Positions 1 through 9,175 are shown, counted from the first letter of the stretch. The stretch is DNA of 64,000 nucleotides from Rhodococcus tibetensis (GCF_024438035.1 NZ_JANFQF010000001.1:1-64000), one strand, 5' to 3'. The notes: generated by a model from the letters alone, not told the origin. Numbers and translations: made by a program.

Positions 1-192
1 GTCGGCACGTCGGCCGTTTTCCCCGACGGCGAGTACCAGGTGCGCACCAAGTGCAAGGAGGAGGGCGACGTCGACTACCAGGACCCGATCGCCCCGGTGC
101 GGGTCACCGTCACCTCGACTGCCGCGGGCGGCGGCGGCCTGGACTTCGGTCTCGACGGCCTCCTCGACCTGCTCAGTGGGTTCGGCAGCTAA
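1..192 (+). CDS. C-terminal end of a secreted-type hypothetical protein (partial)
   Basis: The reading frame is open from base 1 to a TAA at 190-192 and gives 63 residues. They look like the end of a beta-sandwich domain (alternating polar and hydrophobic residues, one Cys in TKCKEEGD) followed by a Gly-rich linker and a short hydrophobic tail, LDGLLDLLSGFGS. This pattern is common in exported actinobacterial proteins that end in a low-complexity tail. The start lies outside the window, so signal peptide and fold cannot be judged, and no function is assigned. Confidence 0.55.
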   Translation, partial: VGTSAVFPDGEYQVRTKCKEEGDVDYQDPIAPVRVTVTSTAAGGGGLDFGLDGLLDLLSGFGS

Positions 193-1366
193 CAGCCGCA
201 GCGGCGGTGGCGACGTCCCAGACGTGGCCACCGCCATCGCGCTGTCCGGACCGCAACTGATGCCGGGTTGTGTTCGCCACATGTGGAGGCGAGTGCGCAT
301 ATGGGCGCGGCCTGTCGCTCGGGCTCGGCCAGGTAGACAAGCACCTGTCCGGGAATGTTGCCTGTGGCGGTGACACTACCGGCGCGGGCTATTTTTGCCG
401 TCGCGGTCAGATGTACCGTCATCCGGTGCCGGCTAGCGAGCCGGCCGAGACGAACAAGCCCATATGCCGGGTGGTGTCCGCCGTAGCGTCGGCCCGAGTG
501 GCCAGGCGAGTGTTGATCGCAGACAAATCGTCCCGGGAGATCGCGGCGTCGTGATCCGACGACTCGGCGAGCATGGGCGGATCGTTTGCGATTGAACCGG
601 TCAGCGCTCTGCCTGGGTAGGCCTCACATGCACCCGCGGATAGCTCTGCACCTCGGAATAGCGACACGGACGATGTCGCGAAGCCTATCGTCACATCCGG
701 TGCTGCCGTTGTTGTCGCCGGCCAGAATGAGCAGGTTCTCCGGGCTACGTTGCAACCGCCCAGCCGCGACGGCATTGGCCAGTCTGCCGAGGACTTCATG
801 GGTGTGCACACCGATGCTGGGGGTCGTTGCCCCCTTTGATCCGTTCATCCGCTGCGGGCCGATTCGGTCGGGGGATCTACCGGGCCCTGGACCGCAACCG
901 AGCGAGGAGGTTGTTCATCGACCCGGTCAGCATTCCCAACCTCGTCGGCTAAGTCTCGCGGTCGCCGGCTGCAGCGGGTTGCGCCTCTCCAGGACGCGCG
1001 TACGCCGGACAGATCCCCATGGGACGAAAGGTCTGAAAGGAACGGAGGCATCCCGTGCGAGATGTTTGTCCGCGAAAGCCCGGGCCATGTCGCGAATTAC
1101 CTGCTCGTGTGGCGGGCGCAAATCATGGGGTGTCGTGACCCTCGAAAACGAGGACGATTTTGCCCTGGTGCGGTTCGTCTCCCTAAGGGCGTGTGCCTTC
1201 GCAGCTTCGGCGAGCGTTCACGGTTGGTGCCGATCCCGTCATCCATTGTCTTCTCGGCTCCTGCTGAAAAATTGAGAACGGGGACGCCCACCCAGCGCCT
1301 GCGAACGTGTCTGCCGAACTACGACTGCGGCACAGGCGCTGGGGGACGGCATTCAGTCGATCGGAG
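193..1366. other. About 1.2 kb without a convincing gene; possible gene relics
   Basis: No frame here shows a start with a ribosome binding site plus a protein that looks real. The open frames are Arg/Pro/Ser-rich, as expected from random GC-rich DNA. Two minus-strand snippets resemble parts of known enzymes: one around 1070-1121 reads VIRDMARAFADKHLA, like the N-terminus of acyl-CoA dehydrogenases, and one around 770-848 reads IGVHTHEVLGRLANAVAAG, loosely like the metal-binding loop of DRE-TIM aldolases. Both are short and out of context. They may be relics of deleted genes or chance, and fit a decayed zone that continues to about 2460. Confidence 0.35.
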
Positions 1367-2060
1367 CTACCCGATCGACGATCCGATGCCGAATCCGCCG
1401 TCGACGTCGAGGACGATGCCGCTGACGTAGCCGGCGGCGGGGGAGCACAGGTAGGCGGCGGCCTCGGCGATGTCGTTCGGGTCGCCGGTGCGCTTGTGGG
1501 GAACTTTGGAGACGAGTTTGTCGCGGGCGGGCCCGTTCATGGAGGCCAGCATCGGGGTTTCGATGAGGCCGGGGGCGATGGCGTTGGCGGTGATGCCCTC
1601 GCGGGCCGCTTCCAGAGCGATGGGTGAGCCCGACGATGCCGGCCTTGGCGGCAACATAGTTGGCCTGACCGAAGTTCCCGCGCCAGCTCATCGAGCTGAA
1701 CGAGACGACCCGCCCGTAGGTGCGGGCGCGCATGTGCGGCAGGACGGCCTGGGCGCACAGGAACGATCCGGTCAGCGACACGTCGATGACGGCGTGCCAG
1801 TCCTCGATACTCATCCTCTCGATCCGGTTGTCGCGGATGATCCCGGCATTGTTGACCAGGGCGTCGATTCGCCCGTGGGTGTCGGCGATCATGTCGACCC
1901 AGTCCTGCACCTGCGGGGCGGAGGCGACGTCGACGGGGTCGCTGGTGGCGGGGCGGCCGTAACGGTCGGTCAGCTCGGCGGCCAATGCTTGTCCGGCGGT
2001 GTCGTTGATTTCGGCGATCGCGACGGTGGCGAGGGCCCGGCGATATCGACCGAACCGCCC
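1367..2060 (-). pseudogene. Short-chain dehydrogenase (FabG-like), headless and frameshifted
   Basis: Two minus-strand frames together give most of a classical SDR. The upstream frame (about 2050 to 1625) encodes VAIAEIND, the NNAG motif, a catalytic Ser (SFSSMSW) and NYVAAKAG with Tyr and Lys. The protein then continues in a different frame (about 1657 to 1367) with ITANAIAPGLIETPM and a normal C-terminus, SGIVLDVDGGFG. So there is a frameshift near 1625-1655. The N-terminal cofactor motif TGxxxGIG is missing: upstream of about 2050 the frame runs straight into a stop (2061-2063) and the sequence belongs to another gene fragment. The gene is therefore broken twice and should be inactive. Confidence 0.8.
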
Positions 2061-2365
2061 TCACACGCCAGCTGGCCGGCCGGTTGCAGACCCTTCGTGG
2101 TCGGATCGACATCGAATCCATCGCCGGGTGGGGGAGCCGGGTCACCCTGACCATCCCACTGGATCCGCCGGCCGTCCGACCGGACGAGCACCTGCTGTCC
2201 ACCCTGAATCCCCGCGAACTCGAAGTTCTCGCCCATCTCGCGATGGGAAAACGCAACCGCGCCATTGCCGAGGAACTCGGAATCAGCCAGAGCACGATCA
2301 AGTTTCATGTCGCGAGCGTGCTCAAGGAGACGTACATCCCGCGCCGAACGCATAGCCGGAGGTCA
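2042..2365 (+). pseudogene. Fragment of a sensor kinase fused to a LuxR-type DNA-binding domain
   Basis: The plus strand encodes the end of a histidine-kinase ATPase domain (IESIAGWGSRVTLTIPL) followed by a LuxR/GerE helix-turn-helix (LNPRELEVLAHLAMGKRNRA, then ISQSTIKFHVASVLKE). It begins abruptly where the neighbouring SDR remnant also breaks off, so most of the kinase is missing. After VLKE the expected end of the helix-turn-helix appears in another frame (SRAERIAGG), showing a frameshift near 2325-2335. Kinase-like ATPase plus LuxR output is known from single-protein GAF/LuxR sensors in actinobacteria. What remains is a relic with no start and no usable end. Confidence 0.7.
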
Positions 2366-2503
2366 CCCTCAACGTCTATCGGCCACGAGGGCCCTGTGTC
2401 ACCACGGACCGTATCTACCGATAATTCAATTGCAACACCGCGCTACCACGGCTGAGTGGTGATCCGGGCGGCCGCCGCGATAGCGCGGGTGTGACTGGGT
2501 GCT

Positions 2504-3370
2504 CTAGATAGGTCCGTACGGTGAGCGAAGGAACTTCAGCACCTCCTCGACGAACTGCTTGTGGTGTTGGAACACGCCGCCATGACCGGCGTCCGGGTAG
2601 ATCCGGAGCGAGGCGTTCGGGAGGCGGTGGGCGAGGTCGAAGGAAGCCCTCGTCGGGAGCATCCGGTCGTCCTCTCCGTTCGCGACGAGCACGGGGTGCT
2701 CGATCGAGCCCAGGTCCATGGGATCCTGCGCTCCCCATCGACGAATCGCGAGGATCTGCGCGGCGACTCCCCGAGGTGAGGTGCGGGTGACGCGGTCGTG
2801 GGTGCGTTCGGTGAGCCGGTCCATATAGGCCGTTGCCGCTGCCTTGCCGTTGGCAGTCCTGGTAAAGAACAGGTAGCGCTTGGGGTCTGTGCGGGTGAGC
2901 AGCCCGTGCACGGTGTCGCCGAGAAGTTTCACCGTGATGTTGCCGACGCCGTCGCCGCCGGCTCCGCCTGTGCCGGCGAGGACGATCCGGCGGACCAGCG
3001 CAGGCTGCTGTGTCACGATCACCTGCGCGATGAATCCTCCGAGGGAGAATCCCATCAGGTCGACTTGCTCGAGGCCGAGTGCTCGGATGATGGCGATTGC
3101 GTCGTCGGCCATGGCCGCGACGGTGGTGGGCGTGTGACCCTCGCTTGCGCCGATCCCGCGGTTGTCGAAGGTAATCACGCGACGTTCCGATGCGATTCCG
3201 TCGATGACACGCGGGTCCCAGTCGTCGAGGACGGCCGTGAAGTGGTGCAGGAAGACAACGGGCACGCCGGTGCTCGGCCCGAACTCGCGATAGGCGAACC
3301 GCTTTCCGTCGACGTCGACGGAAAGGGTCGGAGAGGTGTTCGCAGTTTTGGGCGGGGCTTGCTGGTTCAT
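2504..3370 (-). CDS. Alpha/beta hydrolase
   Basis: A 288-residue soluble alpha/beta hydrolase. The nucleophile elbow is GFSLGG with Ser109; the acid is in NGEDDRMLP (Asp235) and the base in DAGHGG (His263). An oxyanion-side HHF motif sits near residues 42-44. I chose the ATG at 3370 because GGAGGAGAAACA lies just upstream; an in-frame start 90 bases further up has no such site. It is the last gene of the minus-strand catabolic cluster, 144 bp after the flavin reductase. The family includes esterases, C-C hydrolases and non-heme haloperoxidases; the sequence does not say which. A hydrolytic step in the same pathway as the upstream CoA ligase and crotonase is an inference from position. Confidence 0.85.
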   Translation of the reverse strand: MNQQAPPKTANTSPTLSVDVDGKRFAYREFGPSTGVPVVFLHHFTAVLDDWDPRVIDGIASERRVITFDNRGIGASEGHTPTTVAAMADDAIAIIRALGLEQVDLMGFSLGGFIAQVIVTQQPALVRRIVLAGTGGAGGDGVGNITVKLLGDTVHGLLTRTDPKRYLFFTRTANGKAAATAYMDRLTERTHDRVTRTSPRGVAAQILAIRRWGAQDPMDLGSIEHPVLVANGEDDRMLPTRASFDLAHRLPNASLRIYPDAGHGGVFQHHKQFVEEVLKFLRSPYGPI

Positions 3371-3514
3371 TGTTTCTCCTCCAATCAACGGCATGTTCTG
3401 CCGGGTTTGACCTGAGCGTTCTGGGCCCATCTGCCCTGCTGCCGGGACAGCCGTGGGCACAGGGGGCCGCGTACCGGTGGCGTAGCCGCCATGAGTGTGG
3501 GGAGGGCAGTTGCT

Positions 3515-4759
3515 TTAGCCTCCGCGTTTGGGGCGCAGGGTTGTACGGCCGTTGCGGCGCAACAGTGCCACCGTGGTGGCGAGGCGACCCCGACTCAGAT
3601 CGGGTTCGAGACCGGCGCTTATGCGGTGCAGCTGGTCGGTGTGCCAGCCGAGGTCGAGGATCCCGTCGAGGGCCTTGATGTCGACCACCCTGCCCAGGAC
3701 GCCGCGCATCCCAGATCGCGACTGATGAGTGGTGAGGGTGTCGGCGCGCCGGGTGAGAATCACGTCGGCTGCGTCGGTGGTCGTCGCGGTGGGTCGGCCG
3801 ATACCGACGACATCGCACTCGCCGGCACCGATCGCTGCCTCCATGGCGGTGCGGGAGCGGAAACCGCCGGTCACGGCCAGCGGCACATCTCCTGCCAGCG
3901 CGCGGACCGTGCGGGCGTACTCGAGGAAATACGCCTCGCGGGCGCGGGTACTGGCCGCGGCGGTGCCCATCATGGCGGGAGACTCGTAGCTTCCGCCGCT
4001 CACCTCGATCAGGTCGAGACCTTCCTGGGCCAGCGCCGCGACCACGCCGCGCGACTCGTCCTCGGTGAATCCGCCGCGCTGGAAGTCGGCCGAATTGAGT
4101 TTGATGCCCACCGCGAAACCCGGTGACACCCGCGCGCGGATGCGGCGCACGACCTCGAGGACGAACCGCATCCGCCGCTCCGGGTCACCGCCCCACTCGT
4201 CGTCGCGCCGGTTCGCCAACGGTGAGAGAAACTGGGCGACGAGGTAACCGTGCGCACCGTGAATTTGCACGCCGTCGAAACCTGCTGTCTCGCAAACGAG
4301 AGCGGCGGCGGCGAAACGTTCGATGATGTCCTCGATCTCGCCGGGAGTCAGCTCACGCGGTGTGGCTGCGCGGGGAATATCGAGCGGGACCGGACTGGGG
4401 GCGACGGGAGTGTGCCCGAGCGCGAGCGGGTTCGACTGGCGTCCCGGATGGTTGAGCTGCACCCAGATCGGGATGCCGGCATCTTTGGTCGTCTTGGCCC
4501 AGCGGGTCAGCGCGTCGAGGTCGCGTTCGTCCTCGATGACGATATTGCTCGGCTCACCGAGTTGGGTGCGGTCGATCATGACGTTGCCGGTGACGAGCAG
4601 GCCATAGCCGCCGCGACTCCAGGTGGTGTAGAGCCGTTCGAGGCGGCCGTCGGGAGCGTTCCGATCATCACCGAGCGCTTCGCTCAACGCGGACTTCATG
4701 ATGCGGTTCGGGAGTATCTGGCCGCAGGGCAGCGGCAGTGGGTCGTGCAGGGATGCCAT
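3515..4759 (-). CDS. Old yellow enzyme-type NADH:flavin oxidoreductase
   Basis: A 414-residue FMN TIM-barrel enzyme of the old yellow enzyme family. It shows QLNHPGRQ (residues 101-108), the substrate-binding pair in IHGAHGYL (His167 and His170) and the C-terminal FMN phosphate region GGFRSRTAMEAAIGAGECD. There is no iron-sulfur or second flavin domain, so it is the short, single-domain form, although about 70 residues follow the barrel. Members reduce activated C=C bonds of enones, enoates or nitro compounds with NAD(P)H. It lies 29 bp after the CoA ligase and before the hydrolase, all on one strand, which suggests it reduces an unsaturated intermediate. The substrate is unknown. Confidence 0.88.
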   Translation of the reverse strand: MASLHDPLPLPCGQILPNRIMKSALSEALGDDRNAPDGRLERLYTTWSRGGYGLLVTGNVMIDRTQLGEPSNIVIEDERDLDALTRWAKTTKDAGIPIWVQLNHPGRQSNPLALGHTPVAPSPVPLDIPRAATPRELTPGEIEDIIERFAAAALVCETAGFDGVQIHGAHGYLVAQFLSPLANRRDDEWGGDPERRMRFVLEVVRRIRARVSPGFAVGIKLNSADFQRGGFTEDESRGVVAALAQEGLDLIEVSGGSYESPAMMGTAAASTRAREAYFLEYARTVRALAGDVPLAVTGGFRSRTAMEAAIGAGECDVVGIGRPTATTTDAADVILTRRADTLTTHQSRSGMRGVLGRVVDIKALDGILDLGWHTDQLHRISAGLEPDLSRGRLATTVALLRRNGRTTLRPKRGG

Positions 4760-4788
4760 GGAGCGGTACCTTTCGCGGGGAGTGGTGG

Positions 4789-6273
4789 TTACGACGTCGC
4801 AGGTGCGGTGGTGTGGGCGGCCCGCAGTGCGGCCTTGTCGATTTTGCCGACCGCGTTCTTGGCGATGGCGTCCACCACGACGATCGTGGTGGGGCGCTTG
4901 TAGCGGCTGAGTTTCCGCGCGCAGAGCGCGTGCAACGCCGCGGGATCGACGGTCGAACCCGGTGTCGGTTGGACATAGGCGACGACGACCTCACCCCAGA
5001 TGGTGTCCGGTACCCCGATCACGGCGGCCTCGAGCACGGACGGGTCACCGGCGAGGACGTCTTCGATTTCCTTGGGGTAGATGTTCTCCCCGCCGCGGAT
5101 GATCATGTCTTTCGATCGCCCGACCAGGGTCAGGTAGCCCTCTGGATCGAGGTGGCCGACATCGCCGGTGTGCAGCCAGCCGTCGACGACGGTCCGTGCG
5201 GTGTCCTCCGGACGGCCGAGGTAGCCGCGCATGACGTTAGGGCCACGCACGACGACCTCACCGTCCACACCGGGGCCCATCTCGGTGCCGTTCGCGTCGA
5301 CGATGCGAATCTCCTGACCGGGGAAGGCAATCCCCACCGTTCCGGTCCGCCGGGGTCCCGAGACCGGGTTGAGGGTGGAGGCGCACGTTCCTTCGGACAG
5401 CCCGTAGCCTTCGAGGAGGGGAAACCCGTACCGGTCCTCGAACCGGGTCAGCAACTCCGCTGAGGCGGGTGCGGCGCCGCAGATGCCGAACCGGAGGGAC
5501 GACGTGTCGGGTCGGACGTCGTCGGGGAGCGCCGCGAGGATGCTGTAGATCGTCGGCACCGCACTGAAGAAGGTCGGGCGTTCGGATTCAACGAGGCCGA
5601 AGAAGGTGCGGGGATCGAATCGGCCGGCGATGACGACGCTCGCGCCGGCGAGCAGCGGGGTGAGGACGCTGACGACGATGCCGTTGACGTGGAAGAGCGG
5701 CAGGATCAGCAGACACCGATCGGCCGGCCCCAGCTGCAGCGCGTGGGCGCCCATCTCGGCCATGGCGACGACATTGGTGTGGTCGAGCACCACCCCCTTC
5801 GGTACTCCGGTAGTGCCGCTGGTGTAGATCAACAGGGCGGGCGCAGACGTGTCCGAAGGTGGTGCGGGGTCCGCCGCCACCGGCGCGTCGTGCAGATCAC
5901 CGACGGCGAGTGTGGCAACGCCACCCATTAGGGTCGTGCCGTCCTCGACGACGAGCAACCGTGCGGCGGAGTCGGCGAGTTGCCGAACTATCTCGACGTC
6001 GGTCAGGGCCGGGTTGACCGGGGTGATGGTGGCGCCGAGCCGCCAGGTCGCGAACAGCAGCACCACGAACTCGGTGCGGTTGGTCAGCTTCAGGGCCACG
6101 AAATCGCGCGGACCGATTCCCCGGTAGTGGAGGTGGCGGGTGGCCGTTCGGACTCGGTTGAGGAACTGGGCGTTGGTGAGCGATCCGGTGGCGTCGGAGA
6201 CCGCGGGTCCGTGCGGGTCGAGATCGGCGCGGCGGTCGGGCAGCGATGCGAAGTTCATCGTGGTCGTGTTCAC
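4789..6273 (-). CDS. Acyl-CoA synthetase / AMP-dependent ligase
   Basis: A 494-residue member of the acyl-adenylate-forming family. The P-loop TSGTTGVPKG is at residues 151-160, followed by EGYGLSEGT, the GWLHTGD motif and the hinge GRSKDMIIRGGENIYP; the C-terminal catalytic Lys is in NAVGKIDK near residue 483. It should activate a carboxylic acid to its CoA thioester using ATP. The GTG start at 6273 shares four bases (GTGA) with the stop of the upstream hydrolase, so the two are probably translationally coupled; an ATG five codons later is an alternative. Length and motifs are those of the medium-chain/aryl ligase group, but the sequence does not fix the acid. Confidence 0.9.
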   Translation of the reverse strand: MNTTTMNFASLPDRRADLDPHGPAVSDATGSLTNAQFLNRVRTATRHLHYRGIGPRDFVALKLTNRTEFVVLLFATWRLGATITPVNPALTDVEIVRQLADSAARLLVVEDGTTLMGGVATLAVGDLHDAPVAADPAPPSDTSAPALLIYTSGTTGVPKGVVLDHTNVVAMAEMGAHALQLGPADRCLLILPLFHVNGIVVSVLTPLLAGASVVIAGRFDPRTFFGLVESERPTFFSAVPTIYSILAALPDDVRPDTSSLRFGICGAAPASAELLTRFEDRYGFPLLEGYGLSEGTCASTLNPVSGPRRTGTVGIAFPGQEIRIVDANGTEMGPGVDGEVVVRGPNVMRGYLGRPEDTARTVVDGWLHTGDVGHLDPEGYLTLVGRSKDMIIRGGENIYPKEIEDVLAGDPSVLEAAVIGVPDTIWGEVVVAYVQPTPGSTVDPAALHALCARKLSRYKRPTTIVVVDAIAKNAVGKIDKAALRAAHTTAPATS

Positions 6274-7229
6274 CTTCGGTGTGGTGCGGTCCGGCCCAGT
6301 GAGGGTGTGACCGGTGCCGAGTCGAATTGGCGGGTGAGGAACTCGATCTGGTCGCGGACCAAGGCCTCGAAGGGTTCACCGAGGTAGAAGTCGAAGTGGC
6401 CGGCGTCGTAGGTCTTGATCTCTCCCTGCGGTGCGGTCCGCGCGTATCGGAGGGTCTGGGCGGGTGGCGTGACGGTGTCGGTGTTGCTGACGCAGACGAG
6501 GATCGGGAAGTCGATGTTCTTTGCTGCCCGCCCCGGCCGGTAGGTGACCAGACTGGGAATCACCCGGGCCGCAACCTCGTTCCGGAACGTCGTCCCGGTC
6601 GGCACGATCGCCTCGTAGCCGGGCAGCGCGTCCGGGGCGTTCATCAGGGCCAGTGAACCGGGGGCGGCGGCGAGGGGAATCATCGCGGGTGCGGTGCCGC
6701 GGACCTTGGCCACGAGATCCCGGGCGATCAACGGAGTCACCTTCAGGGTGGCTGCCGGGCCCAGCGCGAGCGCGGAGGCGAGACCGTCGGTGAACGGGCA
6801 CTGCGCGATCGCCGCCCGCAGTTCCGGATGACGGGAGGCGACGGTGATGGCGTGTCCACCGCCGAAGGAGCTACCCCAGACCGCGATGCGGGTGCTGTCG
6901 AGGCCGTCACGAGCCTTGACCCAAGCGATGGCGGAATCCCAGTCGGCGAGCTGGCGCTTGATCGACAGCAGCTGACGGGGATGGCCGCCGCTGTCACCGA
7001 AGTGCCGATAGGTGAACGCGAAGGCGGCGATGCCTGCCTTGGCGAAACGCTCGGCGAAGGCGTCCAGGCGCATGTCGCGGGTGGCTCCGAGGCCGTGTCC
7101 GAGGATGACGACGGGCGGCGAAGTGACGCCGGTGGGCAGATACAGCCATGCGGCGCAGGAGCTGTCACCGGAGGAGAGGAGGACGTCGTGGCGGGTGAAA
7201 GGTTTCTTGGTGGCCATGGCTGGTCTCAC
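6270..7229 (-). CDS. Alpha/beta hydrolase, dienelactone hydrolase-like
   Basis: A hydrolase of 319 residues with an N-terminal beta-rich segment, HGLGATRDMR, the nucleophile elbow WGSSFGGG (Ser121) and a late DAGHFDFY His. The family (DLH/X-Pro peptidase-like acyl hydrolases) cleaves esters, lactones or beta-diketones. The GTG at 7229 overlaps the stop of the crotonase-type gene by four bases (GTGA); an ATG four codons downstream (7217) is an equally possible start. It sits between the crotonase and the CoA ligase and is tightly coupled to both, so it most likely generates or processes the acid that the ligase activates (inference). Confidence 0.85.
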   Translation of the reverse strand: MRPAMATKKPFTRHDVLLSSGDSSCAAWLYLPTGVTSPPVVILGHGLGATRDMRLDAFAERFAKAGIAAFAFTYRHFGDSGGHPRQLLSIKRQLADWDSAIAWVKARDGLDSTRIAVWGSSFGGGHAITVASRHPELRAAIAQCPFTDGLASALALGPAATLKVTPLIARDLVAKVRGTAPAMIPLAAAPGSLALMNAPDALPGYEAIVPTGTTFRNEVAARVIPSLVTYRPGRAAKNIDFPILVCVSNTDTVTPPAQTLRYARTAPQGEIKTYDAGHFDFYLGEPFEALVRDQIEFLTRQFDSAPVTPSLGRTAPHRR

Positions 7230-8194
7230 TGTCCGTTCGTCGAGCGGGACCCGGGCACGCGCCCGGATTCGAGGGCCTGCTTGTAGATGTCCGGGTTGTA
7301 GAGGGGCAGCTCACCGGCGGCGTCGGTGGTTGCGAGGTAGTCGAGCATCAGCTGCTGTCCTTCGTCAGATTGATCGGTGCCGAGGAATTCGGTGCGTTCG
7401 ACGTGCAACCCCTCCGCCAGTGACATCGACCCGCCGAAGTACACCGATCTCTTGACCGCCGCAATGGCTTCTCTCGGGCGGGCGCCGAAGTAGTCGGCGA
7501 GTTCGGTCGCCCGCGTGATCACGTCGTCGGGCGCGACGACCTCGTCGACGGCTCCATTGGTGAGGGCCTGCTCGGGGGTGAACGGTTTGCCTTCGAGGAT
7601 GGCGACCAGGGACCGGTGGGTGCCGATCAGTCGCGTCAGGCGCTGGGTACCGCCACCGCCCGGATTGATTCCCAGCAGTATCTCGGGCTGGCCGATGAAG
7701 AAGTCCCCGTCGGCCATGACCCGCAGGTCGCACGCCCAGGCGAACTCGGCGCCGAGGCCGAGAGCCGAACCATTCAGGGCGGCAACGAAGATGACGCCGC
7801 TGGCGTTCATCCGCAGAAACGTCGCATGCAACCGGTCGAGCTGGACGGCTCCCCACAGTGGAGTTCGGCGCACCACGGGCTCGAGGGCGCGGGCGCGATC
7901 GGCGCCTCGGGCGACCCGCGCGATCGCGGATGCGCCGCGTCGGCCCAACGGTGGGACCGCCGCACCCTCTTCCTGCAGCCAGCGGACATCGGCATGGCTG
8001 ACGAACCGACCGGGACGTGTCCCGGTAAACACCACCGCACGGATGCTGGGGTCCCGGTCGACCCGGTTCACCAATTCCTCGAGCTGGGTGGCGATGTCGA
8101 GGCCGAACAGGCTGTGCGGTCCGCCGTCGACCCGCACGATCAATAGCTCCCCGCGGTCCTCGACCTCGAGATGGCCCTTGTTTTCGTGTGTCAT
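7226..8194 (-). CDS. Enoyl-CoA hydratase/isomerase (crotonase) family enzyme
   Basis: A 322-residue crotonase-fold protein, longer than the usual 260 because of an insert of about 50 residues (roughly 75-125) between the two oxyanion elements. The second oxyanion loop is NGSALGLGAE, and both acidic residues used by hydratases are present: Glu150 in GAEFAW and Glu171 in QPEILLG, followed by PGGGGTQRL. So hydration or dehydration is chemically possible, but crotonases also do retro-Claisen ring opening, as in the 6-oxocamphor hydrolase of Rhodococcus. It is the first gene of the minus-strand operon, and its promoter region carries two copies of the operator described at 8270-8303. Confidence 0.87.
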   Translation of the reverse strand: MTHENKGHLEVEDRGELLIVRVDGGPHSLFGLDIATQLEELVNRVDRDPSIRAVVFTGTRPGRFVSHADVRWLQEEGAAVPPLGRRGASAIARVARGADRARALEPVVRRTPLWGAVQLDRLHATFLRMNASGVIFVAALNGSALGLGAEFAWACDLRVMADGDFFIGQPEILLGINPGGGGTQRLTRLIGTHRSLVAILEGKPFTPEQALTNGAVDEVVAPDDVITRATELADYFGARPREAIAAVKRSVYFGGSMSLAEGLHVERTEFLGTDQSDEGQQLMLDYLATTDAAGELPLYNPDIYKQALESGRVPGSRSTNGQ

Positions 8195-8269
8195 GAGATT
8201 TTCACTTCCGTGAATGGATGAAAGGGGAAGTACGTCTGGCGAGCGCCGAGCCGGTGCCCGGACGGCACG

Positions 8270-8303
8270 GTAACTTCGTTATAGAGTACTGTAACCTTGT
8301 TAT
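8270..8303. promoter_or_regulatory. Paired operators for the adjacent TetR regulator
   Basis: Two sites of the form GTAAC-N3-GTTAT lie at 8270-8282 (GTAACTTCGTTAT) and 8291-8303 (GTAACCTTGTTAT), exactly 21 bp apart, i.e. two helical turns on one face. They sit in the 177-bp gap between the divergent crotonase and tetR genes. A third copy occurs upstream of the SDR gene (9154-9166). Imperfect inverted repeats repeated at divergent promoters are typical of TetR operators. That the neighbouring TetR protein binds them is inferred. Confidence 0.72.
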
Positions 8304-8371
8304 TCGGTAGTGGCAACCGTCACTCGGGCACTTAGGTGCCCACCGGCGGAAATGCAAAGTCAGGTGGAGAT

Positions 8372-9073
8372 ATGGGAGAGACGTCATCGGCCCCGGCGCC
8401 CGAGGGTGTGCCGGAGCGGTTGGTTCGGGCCACAGTCGGCCTGCTGGCCGAACAGGGCCCGTCCGCGATCAAGGCGCGAACGGTGGCGTCCGCTGCTGGA
8501 CTGTCGACGATGGTGGTCTACCACCACTTCGGCGGAATACCCGAGCTCGTCCGCGCGGTCGCAGACCATGGGTTCACCGAACTCGGCACCGCCTTTTACC
8601 GGGTGCCGGAGACTGACGATCCGATCGTGGATCTGTTCGCACTAGCATTGACATGTCGGCGCCTGGCGCGCGAGAACCCCCATCTGTACGACCTGATGTT
8701 CGGACTGTCCACCCGCGCTACCTACCGGCCGCTGGAGTCGGACGTGCGATTGAGCGGACATTCTCTCGCGTTTCGCGAAGCCTACGCACGCGTCATCCAC
8801 GCGTGTGCACGTCTTGTGAGCTCCGGCAGGGTCGAGCCCCAGGCCCCAGAGGTGGTCGCTGCGCAGCTGTGGAGTTACGTCCACGGTTACATCACCCTGG
8901 AGCTGGGCGAGCATTTCGACGAGTTCGACGACGCGGTGCTGCAGGTTCTGCTGCCGATGGGAGTGAACTTTGCCGTCGGCCTTGGCGACACGCGCGAACT
9001 CGCGCAGGCCTCACACGAGCGGGCGGTGCGCCTGTACGGGTCGGCCCCAGTCGGCGGGAAGTTCGGCGGGTGA
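8372..9073 (+). CDS. TetR-family transcriptional regulator
   Basis: A 233-residue regulator with an N-terminal helix-turn-helix (IKARTVASAAGLSTMVVYHH, residues about 30-50) and an all-helical ligand domain. I chose the ATG at 8372, eight bases after AGGTGGAG; an in-frame start 12 codons upstream lacks a site. It is divergent from the catabolic operon and followed by the SDR gene. Three copies of one inverted repeat in the two flanking promoter regions make it the likely repressor of both sides and of itself. The ligand is probably a pathway substrate or CoA ester (inference). Confidence 0.9.
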   Translation: MGETSSAPAPEGVPERLVRATVGLLAEQGPSAIKARTVASAAGLSTMVVYHHFGGIPELVRAVADHGFTELGTAFYRVPETDDPIVDLFALALTCRRLARENPHLYDLMFGLSTRATYRPLESDVRLSGHSLAFREAYARVIHACARLVSSGRVEPQAPEVVAAQLWSYVHGYITLELGEHFDEFDDAVLQVLLPMGVNFAVGLGDTRELAQASHERAVRLYGSAPVGGKFGG

Positions 9074-9153
9074 GTCGGCAATGGCCTCGGGTGCGTAGCG
9101 AGCTCGCCGCAGTCAGTGGGAGGTCCAGATCGTAAGGGCATTGCGCTCGCCCA

Positions 9154-9166
9154 ATAACGAAGTTAC
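9154..9166. promoter_or_regulatory. Third copy of the TetR operator, upstream of the SDR gene
   Basis: ATAACGAAGTTAC is the exact reverse complement of the site at 8270-8282. It ends ten bases before the ATG of the SDR gene, where bound repressor would block initiation. It ties the plus-strand SDR to the same control as the minus-strand operon. Confidence 0.7.
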
Positions 9167-9175
9167 AGTCAAGGC

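Noticed and set aside
586-1275. A 229-codon open frame on the plus strand
   Set aside because: No ribosome site, Arg/Ser/Pro-rich composition without any domain, and overlapping frames of similar quality on the other strand. It looks like chance in GC-rich DNA.
2415-3818. A 467-codon frame on the minus strand across the hydrolase and the end of the flavin reductase gene
   Set aside because: It lies in another frame of real genes, is extremely Arg/His/Pro-rich and matches no protein type.
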